From NCBI GenBank assembly GCA_043797735.1, contig JAZDPH010000063.1:1-30292 (forward strand): a stretch of DNA of 30,292 bases, read 5' to 3'. The translations under genes and the position numbers were made by a program. Of this stretch, positions 7,051 to 15,603 are shown one piece after another. Each line of letters opens with the position of its first letter. The stretch's first letter is position 1. The notes beneath the pieces are model-generated. The model was not told where the DNA came from and ran no database searches. It was given only the letters and a program-made list of their open reading frames with translations. Origin of the DNA: BS750m-G77 sp043797735. GTDB lineage: Bacteria > Omnitrophota > Gorgyraeia > Gygaellales > Profunditerraquicolaceae.

Positions 7051-8069
7051 TTTATCAATGCCTCGGCAATCTGGACGGCATTGGTGGCGGCGCCCTTACG
7101 CAGGTTATCGGCAACAACCCAAAGCCATAAACCGTTCTCTACAAAAGGGTCCCTGCGGATGCGGCCGATAAAAACCTCATCTTTGCCTTCCGTATCTTTG
7201 GGCATAGGATAAAGGCTGTCTTTGGGCTCATCCATAACGATAATACCGGGGGATTCTAAAAATAACTCTTTTACCTTATCCGGGGAAATTGTTTTTTCAG
7301 TCTCAATATATATTGATTCAGAATGCCCGGTCCTTACCGGGACCCTTACGGTAGTGGCGGAAATCTTAATTTTATCATCGTGCATAATCTTATGCGTCTC
7401 GCGCACCAGCTTCCATTCTTCGCTGGTATAATCATCCTCTACAAATCCTCCTATATGGGGAAAAACATTGCAGCCAAGCTGCTGGGGCATGCTCTTTTCT
7501 TGCGCGTTTACCTGTAAGTTACGGAAACCTCCCTGCGCTATAAGATGAATCTCTTCCTTTAATTGCTCAACCGCGCCCTTTCCTGCGCCGGAGGCAGCCT
7601 GCAGGGTAGTAACAACCACCCTCTTAATACCCGCTTTCTTATATATCGGCCATAATGCCGCCACCATCTGAATGGTGGAGCAGTTCGGGTTGGCAATTAT
7701 CCCCTTGTGTTTTTTTATATCGGAGGCATTGACCTCCGGGACAACCAGCGGGACCTGGGGGTCCATACGAAAATCCGCGCCGTTATCAATAACCACTACC
7801 CCCCTTGCTATTGCCTCCGGGGCATAGGTTACGGCAGCCCCCTTCTCGCCCTCGGTGCCGGCAAAAAGAGCTATGTCTATCCCCTCAAAACCCTCGGGGG
7901 AGACGGCCTCTACCGAATAAGTATAGCCATCCACCTCTATATTTCTGGCAGAGCGGGCGAATACCCGCAGGTTTCCCACGGGAAAATCGCGCTGTTTTAA
8001 TACGCGCAGCATCTCGATACCCACCGCACCCACACCCACAACACATACGTTATAAAGTGATTTTTTCAT
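7047..8069 (-). CDS. asd: Aspartate-semialdehyde dehydrogenase
   Basis: A 340-aa NADP-dependent enzyme that converts aspartyl phosphate to aspartate semialdehyde for lysine (and diaminopimelate), threonine and methionine. The Rossmann start is VCVVGVGAVGIEMLRVL. Catalytic C130 is in NPNCSTIQ and the active-site histidine H249 is in VRVPVRTGHSESIY. The length is normal and the start is secure: its ATG immediately follows the leuB stop codon with no gap. The motifs and the ASADH-type TGHS separate it from ArgC. Its place after the leuCDB set means branched-chain and aspartate-family synthesis are expressed together here. Confidence 0.95.
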   Translation of the reverse strand: MKKSLYNVCVVGVGAVGIEMLRVLKQRDFPVGNLRVFARSARNIEVDGYTYSVEAVSPEGFEGIDIALFAGTEGEKGAAVTYAPEAIARGVVVIDNGADFRMDPQVPLVVPEVNASDIKKHKGIIANPNCSTIQMVAALWPIYKKAGIKRVVVTTLQAASGAGKGAVEQLKEEIHLIAQGGFRNLQVNAQEKSMPQQLGCNVFPHIGGFVEDDYTSEEWKLVRETHKIMHDDKIKISATTVRVPVRTGHSESIYIETEKTISPDKVKELFLESPGIIVMDEPKDSLYPMPKDTEGKDEVFIGRIRRDPFVENGLWLWVVADNLRKGAATNAVQIAEALIK

Positions 8070-9119
8070 CTATAAATTAGCTGTTACTAAATCTCCGATT
8101 TCGCTGGTCGAATGCCCCATCTTTCCCGCGGCCAGGGACTTTAATTTTTTATCTACTATTTTTATAACCGAATCCTCCACCGCCTTTGCCGCCCTGGTTT
8201 CGCCTAAATTCTCAAGCATCATCCCCATAGCGCAAATTGCCGCCAAGGGGTTAATGACATTTTTACCGGTATATTTGGGGGCGCTCCCGCCAATAGGCTC
8301 AAACATAGACACGCCTTCGGGGTTAATATTGCCTCCGGCGGCAATGCCCATCCCCCCCTGAACCATAGCCCCTAAATCTGTAATGATATCCCCGAACATA
8401 TTGTCGGTAACGATAACGTCAAACCACTCCGGGTTCTTAACAAACCACATTGTCGTCGCATCCACATGCGCGTAGTCGACCGCGATATCCGGGTAATCCT
8501 TTGCCACCTCGTCAAATACCCTCTGCCATAAATCCCAGGCATAGGTGAGCACATTGGTCTTGCCGCAGAGGGTGAGTTTTTTCTTATTATTGCGCCGGCG
8601 GGTATACTCAAAGGCATAGCGGATACAGCGCTCAACACCTTTGCGCGTATTATAGGAAATCTGGATTGCTACCTCATCCTTGGCGCCTTTATTGCGAAAC
8701 TCCCCCATCCCCTTATAAAGACCCTCGGAGTTCTCGCGCACCACCACGAAATCAACATCCTGCGGCCCCTTGTCTTTTAGCGGGCAGAACTCCGAATTAT
8801 AGAGCTTTACCGGGCGCAGGTTTATATACTGATCCAGCGCAAAGCGCAGGCGCAGTAAAATCCCTGTTTCAAGGATGCCGGGCTTGACAGCCGGGTGGCC
8901 GATCGCGCCCAAAAGAATCGCGGAATAATTTTTTAGCTCCTCAATATCCGCATCCTCAATGGTCTTGCCGGTCTTTAGATAACGCTCCCCCCCGAAGTCA
9001 AAGGCCTTGGCTGTGTATGCGAAGTCAAATTTCTTACCCGCCGCCTCTAGAACCTTTAGCGCCTCCCGGATCACCTCCGGGCCAGTCCCGTCTCCGGGAA
9101 TAACCGCTATTCTATGCAT
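8070..9119 (-). CDS. leuB: 3-isopropylmalate dehydrogenase (beta-decarboxylating dehydrogenase family)
   Basis: 349 aa. It oxidises and decarboxylates 3-isopropylmalate to the keto precursor of leucine. IAVIPGDGTGPEVIREAL is the N-terminal hallmark. Substrate-binding arginines sit in LRLRFALDQYINLRPVK, followed by VVRENSEGLYKG. The metal-binding aspartates are in VTDNMFGDIITDLGAM and the NAD-binding end is EPIGGSAPKYTGKN. Homoisocitrate and isocitrate dehydrogenases share these motifs; the neighbouring leuC and leuD decide for LeuB, though a related substrate cannot be excluded. No leuA lies in the window. Confidence 0.9.
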   Translation of the reverse strand: MHRIAVIPGDGTGPEVIREALKVLEAAGKKFDFAYTAKAFDFGGERYLKTGKTIEDADIEELKNYSAILLGAIGHPAVKPGILETGILLRLRFALDQYINLRPVKLYNSEFCPLKDKGPQDVDFVVVRENSEGLYKGMGEFRNKGAKDEVAIQISYNTRKGVERCIRYAFEYTRRRNNKKKLTLCGKTNVLTYAWDLWQRVFDEVAKDYPDIAVDYAHVDATTMWFVKNPEWFDVIVTDNMFGDIITDLGAMVQGGMGIAAGGNINPEGVSMFEPIGGSAPKYTGKNVINPLAAICAMGMMLENLGETRAAKAVEDSVIKIVDKKLKSLAAGKMGHSTSEIGDLVTANL

Positions 9120-9134
9120 ACCGACCTTTCTTAT

Positions 9135-9365
9135 TTAGATTTCCCAGAGGCACTGTATAGAAGACTTATTCAAAATTAAGGCCTGATTTTTTATTGATAA
9201 TCGCGAAGAGCGTATTTCTGCGGCGGTCACGGCGATAAAGCTTTTCCTTTTATCATTGGCAAAATCCTGAACCCTTAACCCCGGGGTAATGTGTATAACC
9301 CCTTTAATCGAGCAGCCATCAAGACATAAAATATGAACTTTATGTTTTTCTTTTTCTGTCTTCAT
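9135..9365 (-). CDS. Small conserved-looking protein between leuD and leuB
   Basis: A 76-aa soluble protein whose start overlaps the leuD stop by 4 bp (ATGA), so it is translated with the leucine genes. The sequence looks like a compact beta-rich domain: HKVHILCLDGCSIKGVIHI, then VQDFANDKRKSFIAVTAAEI and a final strand, ALILNKSS. The pattern resembles a DUF6812-type small domain, recalled from memory and not checked. There are no catalytic motifs or membrane segments. It ends 15 bp before the leuB start. Coupling suggests that it is real; its function is unknown. Confidence 0.7.
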   Translation of the reverse strand: MKTEKEKHKVHILCLDGCSIKGVIHITPGLRVQDFANDKRKSFIAVTAAEIRSSRLSIKNQALILNKSSIQCLWEI

Positions 9366-9865
9366 CTTGCGCTCTCCTTTTTAGACTTAACCCAATTTAT
9401 TAAACCTTTCTGCCGGATAATCTCCTCTAAGAATTCGGGAAAGCCTCCTGTCTTATAAAGCTGGAGCCTAGTCTTGTTCTCTATTATACCACTAGTCAAG
9501 TCTATTACAAGTTCATCGCCTTGGCCTATCTTCTCTAGGTCTGCTTTCTTTAATTCCAGAAACGGCAGGCCGATATTAATGGCATTCCTGAAGAATATCG
9601 CGGCGAAACTCTCCGCTATTACCGCAGCAATACCGCAGCCCTTAATGCTAAGTGGTGCATGTTCGCGCGAGGAGCCGCAGCCGAAGTTCCTGCCGGCAAC
9701 GATTATATCGCCTGCCCGGGCTTCTTTTACGAAATCCGGCCTGATGCTCTCAAGGCAATGCCTGCCTAATTCCGCGGCATCGCTGGAGACCAGGTATTTT
9801 GCGGAAATAATATCGTCGGTGTTTATATCGTCGCCGAGTTTGTGGACGTTGCCTTTAAGTATCAT
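9362..9865 (-). CDS. leuD: 3-isopropylmalate dehydratase small subunit
   Basis: A 167-aa swivel domain of the LeuCD isomerase that converts 2- to 3-isopropylmalate. Typical motifs are LGDDINTDDIISAKYLVSSD, the substrate loop GRNFGCGSSREHAP, and AIIFRNAINIGLP-type sequence (FAAIFFRNAINIGLPFLEL). The length fits the archaeal/homoaconitase-type small subunit rather than the longer enterobacterial form. The ATG at 9865 has no Shine-Dalgarno sequence: the hexamer repeat begins 1 base upstream. The next gene downstream overlaps its stop. Confidence 0.93.
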   Translation of the reverse strand: MILKGNVHKLGDDINTDDIISAKYLVSSDAAELGRHCLESIRPDFVKEARAGDIIVAGRNFGCGSSREHAPLSIKGCGIAAVIAESFAAIFFRNAINIGLPFLELKKADLEKIGQGDELVIDLTSGIIENKTRLQLYKTGGFPEFLEEIIRQKGLINWVKSKKESAR

Positions 9866-9932
9866 AGGTTAAGGTTAAGGTTAAGGTTAAGGTTAAGGTT
9901 AAGATTTCTAAACCTAAACCTTATCCTAATCC
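9866..9932. repeat. Hexamer inverted repeat at the leuC-leuD junction
   Basis: Six perfect GGTTAA units (9867-9902), the core GATTTCT, then a complementary AAACCTAAACCTTATCC arm. It fills the whole junction, supplies the leuC stop codon (9926-9928) and ends 1 base from the leuD ATG. This is one of four related elements (see 11272, 16590 and 17888). Confidence 0.8.
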
Positions 9933-11263
9933 TTCTTAACTATTTCCCCCGGATGCGTAATCCTGCCGGTTATTGCTGAGGCCGCGGCAACCGCGGGGTT
10001 TGATAAATATACAAAGGATTTCGGGCTGCCCATCCTGCCGATAAAATTGCGGTTGGTAGTAGCCAGGGCAACCTCCCCCTCTGTCAGGATTCCGGCGTGG
10101 CCGCCAAGGCATGGGCCGCAGGTAGGAGTAGAAAACACCCCTCCTGCCTTAATGAATATCTCTGCCAGGCCCTCTTTTACCGCCTCCAGATAAATCTTTT
10201 GCGTTGCCGGGATTACGATTAATTTTAACCCCGCTTTGGCCTTTTTGCCTTTTAGAATTCCTGCCGCAACCCTTAAGTCGGAAATCCTGCCGTTAGTGCA
10301 GGAGCCTATCACAACCTGGTCCAGTTTGACCTTCTTTAGTTTGCTTACCGGCTTGACGTTGCCGGGAAGATGCGGGCAGGCAACCTGCGGCTGGAGTTTT
10401 GAGACGTCGTATTCATATATCCGCTCATAGCAGGCATCTTTATCGCTTTTTAAATTCGTCTCTCGTCTCTCGTCTCTCGTCTCTCGCCCATCATCCCTGC
10501 CTGTCCGGCAGGCAGGCCTCATCCCTCGTCTCTCCCTTGCGGCTTCTTTAATATAATCTCGGGTAATCTCGTCCGGCTCGATAATCCCGGCGCGCGCGCC
10601 GGCTTCAATGGCCATATTGCTCATCGCAAACCTGCCATCCATCCCCAGGCGCCTGATTACCGGGCCGCTAAACTCCATTACCTTATATATGGCCCCGTCT
10701 ACGCCGATATCCCCTATGGTAAAAAGAATCAGGTCCTTTCCGCCGACCCATTTTTGCAACTTACCCTTATACTCAAATTTTATGCTCGGCGGAACTTTCA
10801 GCCAGCACTTCCCGTCTATAAAAGCGCGCGCCAGGTCTGTGGAGCCGACGCCGGTAGAGTAACACCCTAACGCCCCGTAAGTGCAGGTGTGCGAATCCGC
10901 GCCAATCACAAAATCCCCCGGCCGCACTAATCCCTGCTCAGGCAGAAGAGCATGCTCTATGCCCATACGCCCGACTTCAAAATAATTGCCGATTTCCTGC
11001 TCGGCGGCGAAATCAGCCAGGATTTTACAGTTGTTGGCGCTGCGGGCATCCTTGGCCGGGGCGAAATGGTCCGGCACAAGGACGATTCTGTTGCGGTCAA
11101 AGACTTTCTTAAATCCGGACTTTTTAAATTCCCTGATTGCCAGGGGGGCCGTAATATCATTGCCCAGCGCAAGGTCAACCCTGCACTCTATAAACTCGCC
11201 CGGCTTTATTGCCTTTTTATCGGTATGGGCAAGCAGGATTTTTTCAGCGATTGTGTAGGACAT
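9926..11263 (-). CDS. leuC: 3-isopropylmalate dehydratase large subunit
   Basis: A 445-aa aconitase-fold subunit with a [4Fe-4S] cluster held by C322 (GSCTNGR), C382 and C385 (PTCGPCLGG). DHFAPA, GADSHTCTYGALG and ATTNRNFIGRMGSP are all present. Residues ~246-272 form an arginine-rich, low-complexity insert encoded by a tandem heptamer and a palindrome (10457-10528). It lies between DYIKEAARERRG and the conserved YEYDVSKLQP, in a region that is a loop in the family. The ATG at 11263 has no visible ribosome site because a hexamer inverted repeat sits just upstream. The catalytic parts are intact, so the enzyme should work. Confidence 0.93.
   Translation of the reverse strand: MSYTIAEKILLAHTDKKAIKPGEFIECRVDLALGNDITAPLAIREFKKSGFKKVFDRNRIVLVPDHFAPAKDARSANNCKILADFAAEQEIGNYFEVGRMGIEHALLPEQGLVRPGDFVIGADSHTCTYGALGCYSTGVGSTDLARAFIDGKCWLKVPPSIKFEYKGKLQKWVGGKDLILFTIGDIGVDGAIYKVMEFSGPVIRRLGMDGRFAMSNMAIEAGARAGIIEPDEITRDYIKEAARERRGMRPACRTGRDDGRETRDERRETNLKSDKDACYERIYEYDVSKLQPQVACPHLPGNVKPVSKLKKVKLDQVVIGSCTNGRISDLRVAAGILKGKKAKAGLKLIVIPATQKIYLEAVKEGLAEIFIKAGGVFSTPTCGPCLGGHAGILTEGEVALATTNRNFIGRMGSPKSFVYLSNPAVAAASAITGRITHPGEIVKKD
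10457..10528. repeat. In-frame tandem heptamer and palindrome inside leuC
   Basis: Four perfect CGTCTCT units (10457-10484) are followed by a palindrome CCTGCCTG/CAGGCAGG (10496-10503, 10509-10516) and a further CTCGTCTCTC. The array keeps the reading frame and codes for RETRDERRET-type sequence. Confidence 0.8.
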
Positions 11264-11271
11264 AATTATTA

Positions 11272-11340
11272 AAAGGTTTAGGTTGAGGTTGAGGTTAAGA
11301 TTTCTAAACCTTAACCTTATCCTTATCCTAAATCTAAATC
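11272..11340. repeat. Hexamer inverted repeat at the fabF-leuC junction
   Basis: GGTTTA/GGTTGA units, the shared core TTAAGATTTCTAAACCTTA (about 11295-11313), then complementary CCTTAT units. It lies between the fabF stop and the leuC start and is homologous in design to the element at 9866-9932. Confidence 0.75.
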
Positions 11341-12584
11341 TATTTAAATTTCCTCACAATGAGAGTCGCATTATGTCCGCCGAAACCCAGGGAGTTAGAC
11401 AAACAAATATCAACCGGCGCCTGGCGGGCGGTATTAGGGACATAATCAAGGTCGCAGTCTGGGTCGGGGTATTCATAATTTATCGTGGGGGGAACTATCT
11501 GGTCTTTTATGGCAAGGCAGCAGGCCACAAACTCTACTCCTCCGGCAGCGCCTAAGAGATGGCCGGTCATCGACTTGATGGAAGAAACCATTACCTTTTT
11601 CGCATGAGCCCCAAAGGCAATCTTTATAGAAAGGGTCTCTATTTTATCGTTTAACCTCGTGGAGGTCCCGTGGGCATTGATGTAATCTATTTCTTCGGCC
11701 GCTATGCGGGCGTCTTTTAAGGCTAATTCCATTGCCCTTGCCGCGCCCTTGCCGCTGGGGTCAGGGGCGGTCATATGATAGGCGTCGCAGGACATGCCGT
11801 AACCTGTAATTTCCGCATAAATGCGGGCACCTCTTTTCTTGGCGTGCCCTAACTCCTCAAGCACGACCAAACCACAGCCTTCAGCCATTACAAAACCATC
11901 CCGCTCCCGGTCAAAAGGCCGGCTTGCCTTTTGCGGCTGGTCATTCCTTCTAGATAATGCCTTCATAGCGCAGAAACCGCCTATGCCGGTTCTGGTAATA
12001 CAGCTCTCCGTCCCGCCGGTGACCATAACATCGGCATCCCCACGCGCCAGAATCCTAAATGCGTCTCCTATCGCATGCGAGCCGGAGGCACAGGCCGTAG
12101 CCACGCAGGAATTAGGCCCTTGCAGGCCAAAGATAATACCCACCTGACCGCTGGCTTCATTAACAATAAGCATAGGTATAAGAAACGGGGACATCCTGGA
12201 AGGGCCCCTTTCAAGATAAATACTGTGCTCTCTTTCTATGGTGCCCAGGCTTCCGATGCCGGAGCCGATTAATGAACCTATGCGCGTCCTATCCTCCTTA
12301 TCAAGCTCTAAACCGGAAGACTCTATAGCCTCTTTGGCAGCGGCAACGGCATATTGGGTAAATTTGTCCATCCGTTTTATGTCTTTATGGGTTAAGCCGT
12401 AAGAAGCAGGGTTAAAACCCTTGACCTCTCCGGCAATACGCGAATCAAAAGCCGCAGGGTCAAAGCTCGTAAGCGGCCCCACGCCACTCTGGGAGTTCTT
12501 TATGGCCTCCCAGAAGCTTTTAATATCGTTGCCTAGCGGAGAAATTACCCCCCAGCCGGTAACTACCACTCTTTTTTCTTGCAT
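11340..12584 (-). CDS. fabF: Beta-ketoacyl-ACP synthase II (housekeeping)
   Basis: 414 aa from the ATG at 12584. The frame opens with a GTG at 12599, but GAGG 9 bases before the ATG and the family's usual VVVTGWGVISPLG start favour the ATG. The catalytic triad is complete: C165 (ATACASGSH), H305 (NAHGTSTRLND) and H342 (SMTGHLLGAAGG). It elongates acyl-ACP with malonyl-ACP. It is last in the plsX-fabH-fabD-fabG-acpP-fabF set and is separated from acpP by hairpins that may lower its level. A second, catalytically intact KS lies at 20832-22046. Confidence 0.96.
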   Translation of the reverse strand: MQEKRVVVTGWGVISPLGNDIKSFWEAIKNSQSGVGPLTSFDPAAFDSRIAGEVKGFNPASYGLTHKDIKRMDKFTQYAVAAAKEAIESSGLELDKEDRTRIGSLIGSGIGSLGTIEREHSIYLERGPSRMSPFLIPMLIVNEASGQVGIIFGLQGPNSCVATACASGSHAIGDAFRILARGDADVMVTGGTESCITRTGIGGFCAMKALSRRNDQPQKASRPFDRERDGFVMAEGCGLVVLEELGHAKKRGARIYAEITGYGMSCDAYHMTAPDPSGKGAARAMELALKDARIAAEEIDYINAHGTSTRLNDKIETLSIKIAFGAHAKKVMVSSIKSMTGHLLGAAGGVEFVACCLAIKDQIVPPTINYEYPDPDCDLDYVPNTARQAPVDICLSNSLGFGGHNATLIVRKFK

Positions 12585-12631
12585 AAGCTTAGGCCTCACT
12601 TTCCCGCCAAGCTATTTCAGAAAGGACGGGA

Positions 12632-12704
12632 TCCCGCCCCTCAAATAAAACGATAGGGCGGGAAAAATTTACCCCGCTCATAAGCAAAAGCAACAAAAGC
12701 GGGG
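12632..12704 (-). terminator. Tandem hairpins between acpP and fabF (possible partial terminator)
   Basis: Read on the minus strand, CCCCGCT...AGCGGGG (12704-12672) is followed by TAAATTTTT, like a weak intrinsic terminator. A second stem, TCCCGCCC/GGGCGGGA (12663-12632), follows. Partial termination here would leave acpP in excess over fabF, as expected for an abundant carrier protein. Confidence 0.5.
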
Positions 12705-12739
12705 CAAACCTACGAATAATCTATATCAAAATTAATTTT

Positions 12740-12979
12740 TTACTTGCTGGCCGTCTTCTCGTCTATGTATTTAACCGCCTGTCCTACCGTAGTAATCTTC
12801 TCCGCGTCTTCATCGGGGATTTCAATACCAAACTCTTCCTCTAGAGCCATAACTAACTCTACCGTATCCAGCGAATCCGCGCCAAGATCATCTACAAAAG
12901 ATGCCTCAGGAGTAACTTCTTCAGGTTTTACTCCCAGCTGCTCCGCTATTATTGATTTAACCTTCTCCTGTGCTGCCAT
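12740..12979 (-). CDS. acpP: Acyl carrier protein (housekeeping)
   Basis: A 79-aa acidic four-helix carrier. S36 in DDLGADSLDTVELVMALEE is the phosphopantetheine site, exactly the canonical bacterial ACP motif. It carries growing acyl chains for FabD, FabH, FabG, FabF and PlsX, all encoded next to it. It is preceded by fabG with a short gap and a good AGGAGG site, and followed by hairpins. The second ACP (22474-22731) has DLGMDSMMALEIL instead, so the two carriers are distinguishable and probably serve different synthases. Confidence 0.97.
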   Translation of the reverse strand: MAAQEKVKSIIAEQLGVKPEEVTPEASFVDDLGADSLDTVELVMALEEEFGIEIPDEDAEKITTVGQAVKYIDEKTASK

Positions 12980-12996
12980 TGTTTTCCTCCTTATTT

Positions 12997-13740
12997 TTAA
13001 GCCATTACCATTCCGCCATCCACTACAATCGTCTGGCCGGTAATATAATCGGCTCCTTCGGATGCCAAAAACATACAGGCCCCCGCAACATCGCCGGGGC
13101 TGCCGAACCTTCCCAGCGGTATGGCCTCTTTCATCTTGTTTTTCAGTTCCTCGGGAAGCCTGGCCGTCATTTCGGTTTCTATAAAACCCGGCGCTACCGC
13201 GTTGACGTTTATCTTGCGGCTGGCTAACTCCTTGGCTGCTGTTTTTGTAAGAGCGATTATCCCTGCCTTTGAAGCGGAATAATTTGCCTGTCCGGCATTG
13301 CCGATTATGCCGATGATGGAAGCGATATTTACAATCTTGCCGCTGCGCTGCTTAATCATCGGCCTAGATACGGCTTTTATGCAATTAAAAGAACCGCTTA
13401 AGTTTACCTTAAGCACCGCATCCCACTGCTCCTGGCTCATCCGCAGAATAAGATTATCCTTGGTTATGCCAGCATTGTTAATTAATATATCAACCTTTGA
13501 GAATTTGTCAAGAATTTTATTTATCGCCGCAGCGACATTTTCCGGGCCGGTAACATCCATCTCTAAGCTTATCGCCCTCCTGCCCATGGCTTCAATATCG
13601 GCGCAGGCCTTATCCGCATCCGCTTTATTTATATCGCCGACGGCTATGTCAGCCCCCTCTTTGGCAAAAGCCAGGGCAATGGCGCGGCCGATCCCCCTGC
13701 CGGCGCCGGTAACCAGGACAACCTTATCTTTAAAGCGCAT
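12997..13740 (-). CDS. fabG: 3-oxoacyl-ACP reductase (housekeeping)
   Basis: A 247-aa SDR enzyme that reduces 3-ketoacyl-ACP with NADPH. The cofactor motif is TGAGRGIGRA (residues 11-20) and NNAG is at 88-91. The catalytic S141, Y154 and K158 (YSASK) are present. The C-terminal VDGG is typical. The start overlaps the fabD end by 11 bp, so they are coupled. It is related to but distinct from the second FabG at 22741-23487. Confidence 0.95.
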   Translation of the reverse strand: MRFKDKVVLVTGAGRGIGRAIALAFAKEGADIAVGDINKADADKACADIEAMGRRAISLEMDVTGPENVAAAINKILDKFSKVDILINNAGITKDNLILRMSQEQWDAVLKVNLSGSFNCIKAVSRPMIKQRSGKIVNIASIIGIIGNAGQANYSASKAGIIALTKTAAKELASRKINVNAVAPGFIETEMTARLPEELKNKMKEAIPLGRFGSPGDVAGACMFLASEGADYITGQTIVVDGGMVMA

Positions 13741-14632
13741 TTATCGCCTCTTTCTTCTCTATGCTTATCACCTCGGCGCTATTATCTATGCGCCGCATAA
13801 GGCCTTTCAGGATACTGCCGGGACCAAATTCAAAAAATTTAGTTACGCCTTGCGAAAGGATAAATTTCATAGAATCCGACCATTTAACCGGCGAATACAT
13901 CTGGCGTACCAGGTTTTCCGTTATCTCTTTGGGCGCCTCCTGCGGGCGAGCCGTATAGTTACTCACCACCGGCGCTATAGGAGCGGATATCTTAGCCTTG
14001 TCCAGGAAGTGTTTAAGCTGGGCTGCTGCCTCAGACATTAATGACGAGTGAAATGCCCCGCTTACCTCCAGTTCAATCGCCCTCCTGGCGCCCGCTTCTT
14101 GAGCAAGGCGACAGGCCCGGGCAACCGCATCTTTGCTGCCGGAGATAACAATTTGATTCGGGGCGTTGATGTTGGCGACCTCGGCGCCGCTCTCCAAGCA
14201 TATGCCTTCTATCTGTTCAAGGCCCAAATCTAATATTGCCGCCATAGCTCCGGGGCGTTTACGCGCCGCCTCCTCCATAAGTTCAGCCCTCTTACTGACA
14301 AGCCTCAAGCCCTCATCAAAAGCCAGGGCCCCCGCGGCTATTAAGGCGCTGTATTCGCCAAGGCTCAAGCCCGCCATAAAGGCCGGCTTTACATCCACTC
14401 TTTTCTTAAAGGCCTCAAAGGCCGCGATAGTTACGGTTAAAATCGCCAGCTGGGAAATGTTGGTGCATTTAAGCTTTTCCTGCGGCCCATTGAAGCAGAG
14501 GGCCGCTAAATCAAACCCAAGCACCTCATTCGCCTGCTCAAATACCGCCTTGCTTTCGGGAAAAGATTCATATAAATCCCTTCCCATGCCTATGTATTGG
14601 CTCCCCTGGCCCGCAAATAGATAGGCTACCAT
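13730..14632 (-). CDS. fabD: Malonyl-CoA:ACP transacylase
   Basis: A 300-aa enzyme that loads malonyl groups onto ACP. YLFAGQGSQYIGMGRDLY starts the family. Nucleophile S90 lies in GLSLGEYSAL (Leu replaces the more common His of GHSLG, a variant seen in other bacteria), and H195 in SGAFHSSLM completes the dyad. The overlap with fabH (7 bp) and fabG (11 bp) shows tight coupling. It is the only malonyl transferase in the window, so the second ketosynthase cluster would have to share it. Confidence 0.96.
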   Translation of the reverse strand: MVAYLFAGQGSQYIGMGRDLYESFPESKAVFEQANEVLGFDLAALCFNGPQEKLKCTNISQLAILTVTIAAFEAFKKRVDVKPAFMAGLSLGEYSALIAAGALAFDEGLRLVSKRAELMEEAARKRPGAMAAILDLGLEQIEGICLESGAEVANINAPNQIVISGSKDAVARACRLAQEAGARRAIELEVSGAFHSSLMSEAAAQLKHFLDKAKISAPIAPVVSNYTARPQEAPKEITENLVRQMYSPVKWSDSMKFILSQGVTKFFEFGPGSILKGLMRRIDNSAEVISIEKKEAINAL

Positions 14633-15603
14633 TTTATAACACAGCCGCCCCAGACTAACCCCGCGCCAAAGGCATCTAAAAGAACGATGTCGCCTTTCTT
14701 AATCTTCTTCTTTTTTACCGCCTCCACCAGCGCTGTGGCAGTGGAGGCCGAAGACATATTTCCGTATTTCTCTATATTAAGGTAAATCTTCTCCTTGGGC
14801 AACCCTAATTTCTTCGCCATAGCCATTATAATGCGCACATTTGCCTGATGCGGAATAACCAAATCTATATCCTTGCACTCCAGGCCCGCCCGCTTTAACA
14901 CAATCTGCGCTACCTCGGCCATAAGTGTCACCGCCAGTTTAAACAACTCATTGCCCTGCATCTTGATATAATGCATCCGCTTATTTAGAGTCTGGCGGCT
15001 GGCCGGCATCCTTGAACCACCGGCAGGAATCGTAAGCAATTCTTTTTTTGAACCGTCGCTGTTAAGGTAGGTGGAAAGTATCCCGCCTGATTTTACCTGC
15101 GAAAGGACAACTGCCCCCGCGCCGTCACCGAACAAAACACAGGTATTTCTGTCCTTCCAGTCGGTCACGGAAGAAAGGGTCTCCGCCCCCACTACCAACG
15201 CATTCTTATAGGTGCCGCAGGCGATAAACTGCTGGGCAACGATTATGGCGTAGACAAAACCAGCGCAGGCAGCGCTTATGTCAAAACAGGCGGCATTTTT
15301 AATGGAAAGCGCATCCTGCAGAATACAGGCTGTTGAAGGGAAGGCTAAATCCGGCGTGATGGTAGCAACAACTACTAAATCTATATCCGCGGGCCTAAGG
15401 CGGGCATCTCTTATCGCCCGCCTGGCCGCCCGTACCGCCAAGTCGCTTGTTGCTTCATTTTGAGCTGCTAATCTGCGCTCTTTTATCCCGGTGCGGGTGG
15501 TAATCCACTCATCAGAGGTATCTACCAGCTTTTCAAGATGAGCATTGGTTAATATCTTTTTCGGCAGGTATTCGCCTACTCCGATAATGCCTACCCTGCG
15601 CAT
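14626..15603 (-). CDS. fabH: Beta-ketoacyl-ACP synthase III
   Basis: A 325-aa enzyme that starts chains by condensing acetyl-CoA with malonyl-ACP. The Cys-His-Asn triad is visible as C113 (DISAACAGFVYA), H252 (IPHQANVRI) and N282 (YGNMSSAST). TSDEWITTRTGIKERR is the family's CoA-binding start. It overlaps plsX by 13 bp and fabD by 7 bp. No second KSIII accompanies the downstream-type KS/CLF cluster, so that pathway needs another way to prime or shares this enzyme. Confidence 0.96.
   Translation of the reverse strand: MRRVGIIGVGEYLPKKILTNAHLEKLVDTSDEWITTRTGIKERRLAAQNEATSDLAVRAARRAIRDARLRPADIDLVVVATITPDLAFPSTACILQDALSIKNAACFDISAACAGFVYAIIVAQQFIACGTYKNALVVGAETLSSVTDWKDRNTCVLFGDGAGAVVLSQVKSGGILSTYLNSDGSKKELLTIPAGGSRMPASRQTLNKRMHYIKMQGNELFKLAVTLMAEVAQIVLKRAGLECKDIDLVIPHQANVRIIMAMAKKLGLPKEKIYLNIEKYGNMSSASTATALVEAVKKKKIKKGDIVLLDAFGAGLVWGGCVIKW

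Noticed and set aside
7047..8069. ArgC (N-acetylglutamyl-phosphate reductase) instead of Asd
   Set aside because: The NPNCSTIQ and VRVPVRTGHSES motifs are those of aspartate-semialdehyde dehydrogenase.
8070..9119. Isocitrate or homoisocitrate dehydrogenase instead of LeuB
   Set aside because: Motifs alone do not decide, but the adjacent leuC-leuD genes favour 3-isopropylmalate.
9867..9902. GGTTAA array as a telomere or CRISPR array
   Set aside because: Units are 6 bp with no spacers, paired with an inverted arm, and repeated at three other operon junctions; it is an intergenic repeat family inside a chromosome.
13298..14041. A 247-aa plus-strand ORF
   Set aside because: It is antisense to fabG and fabD, whose motifs are complete; composition is shadow-like.
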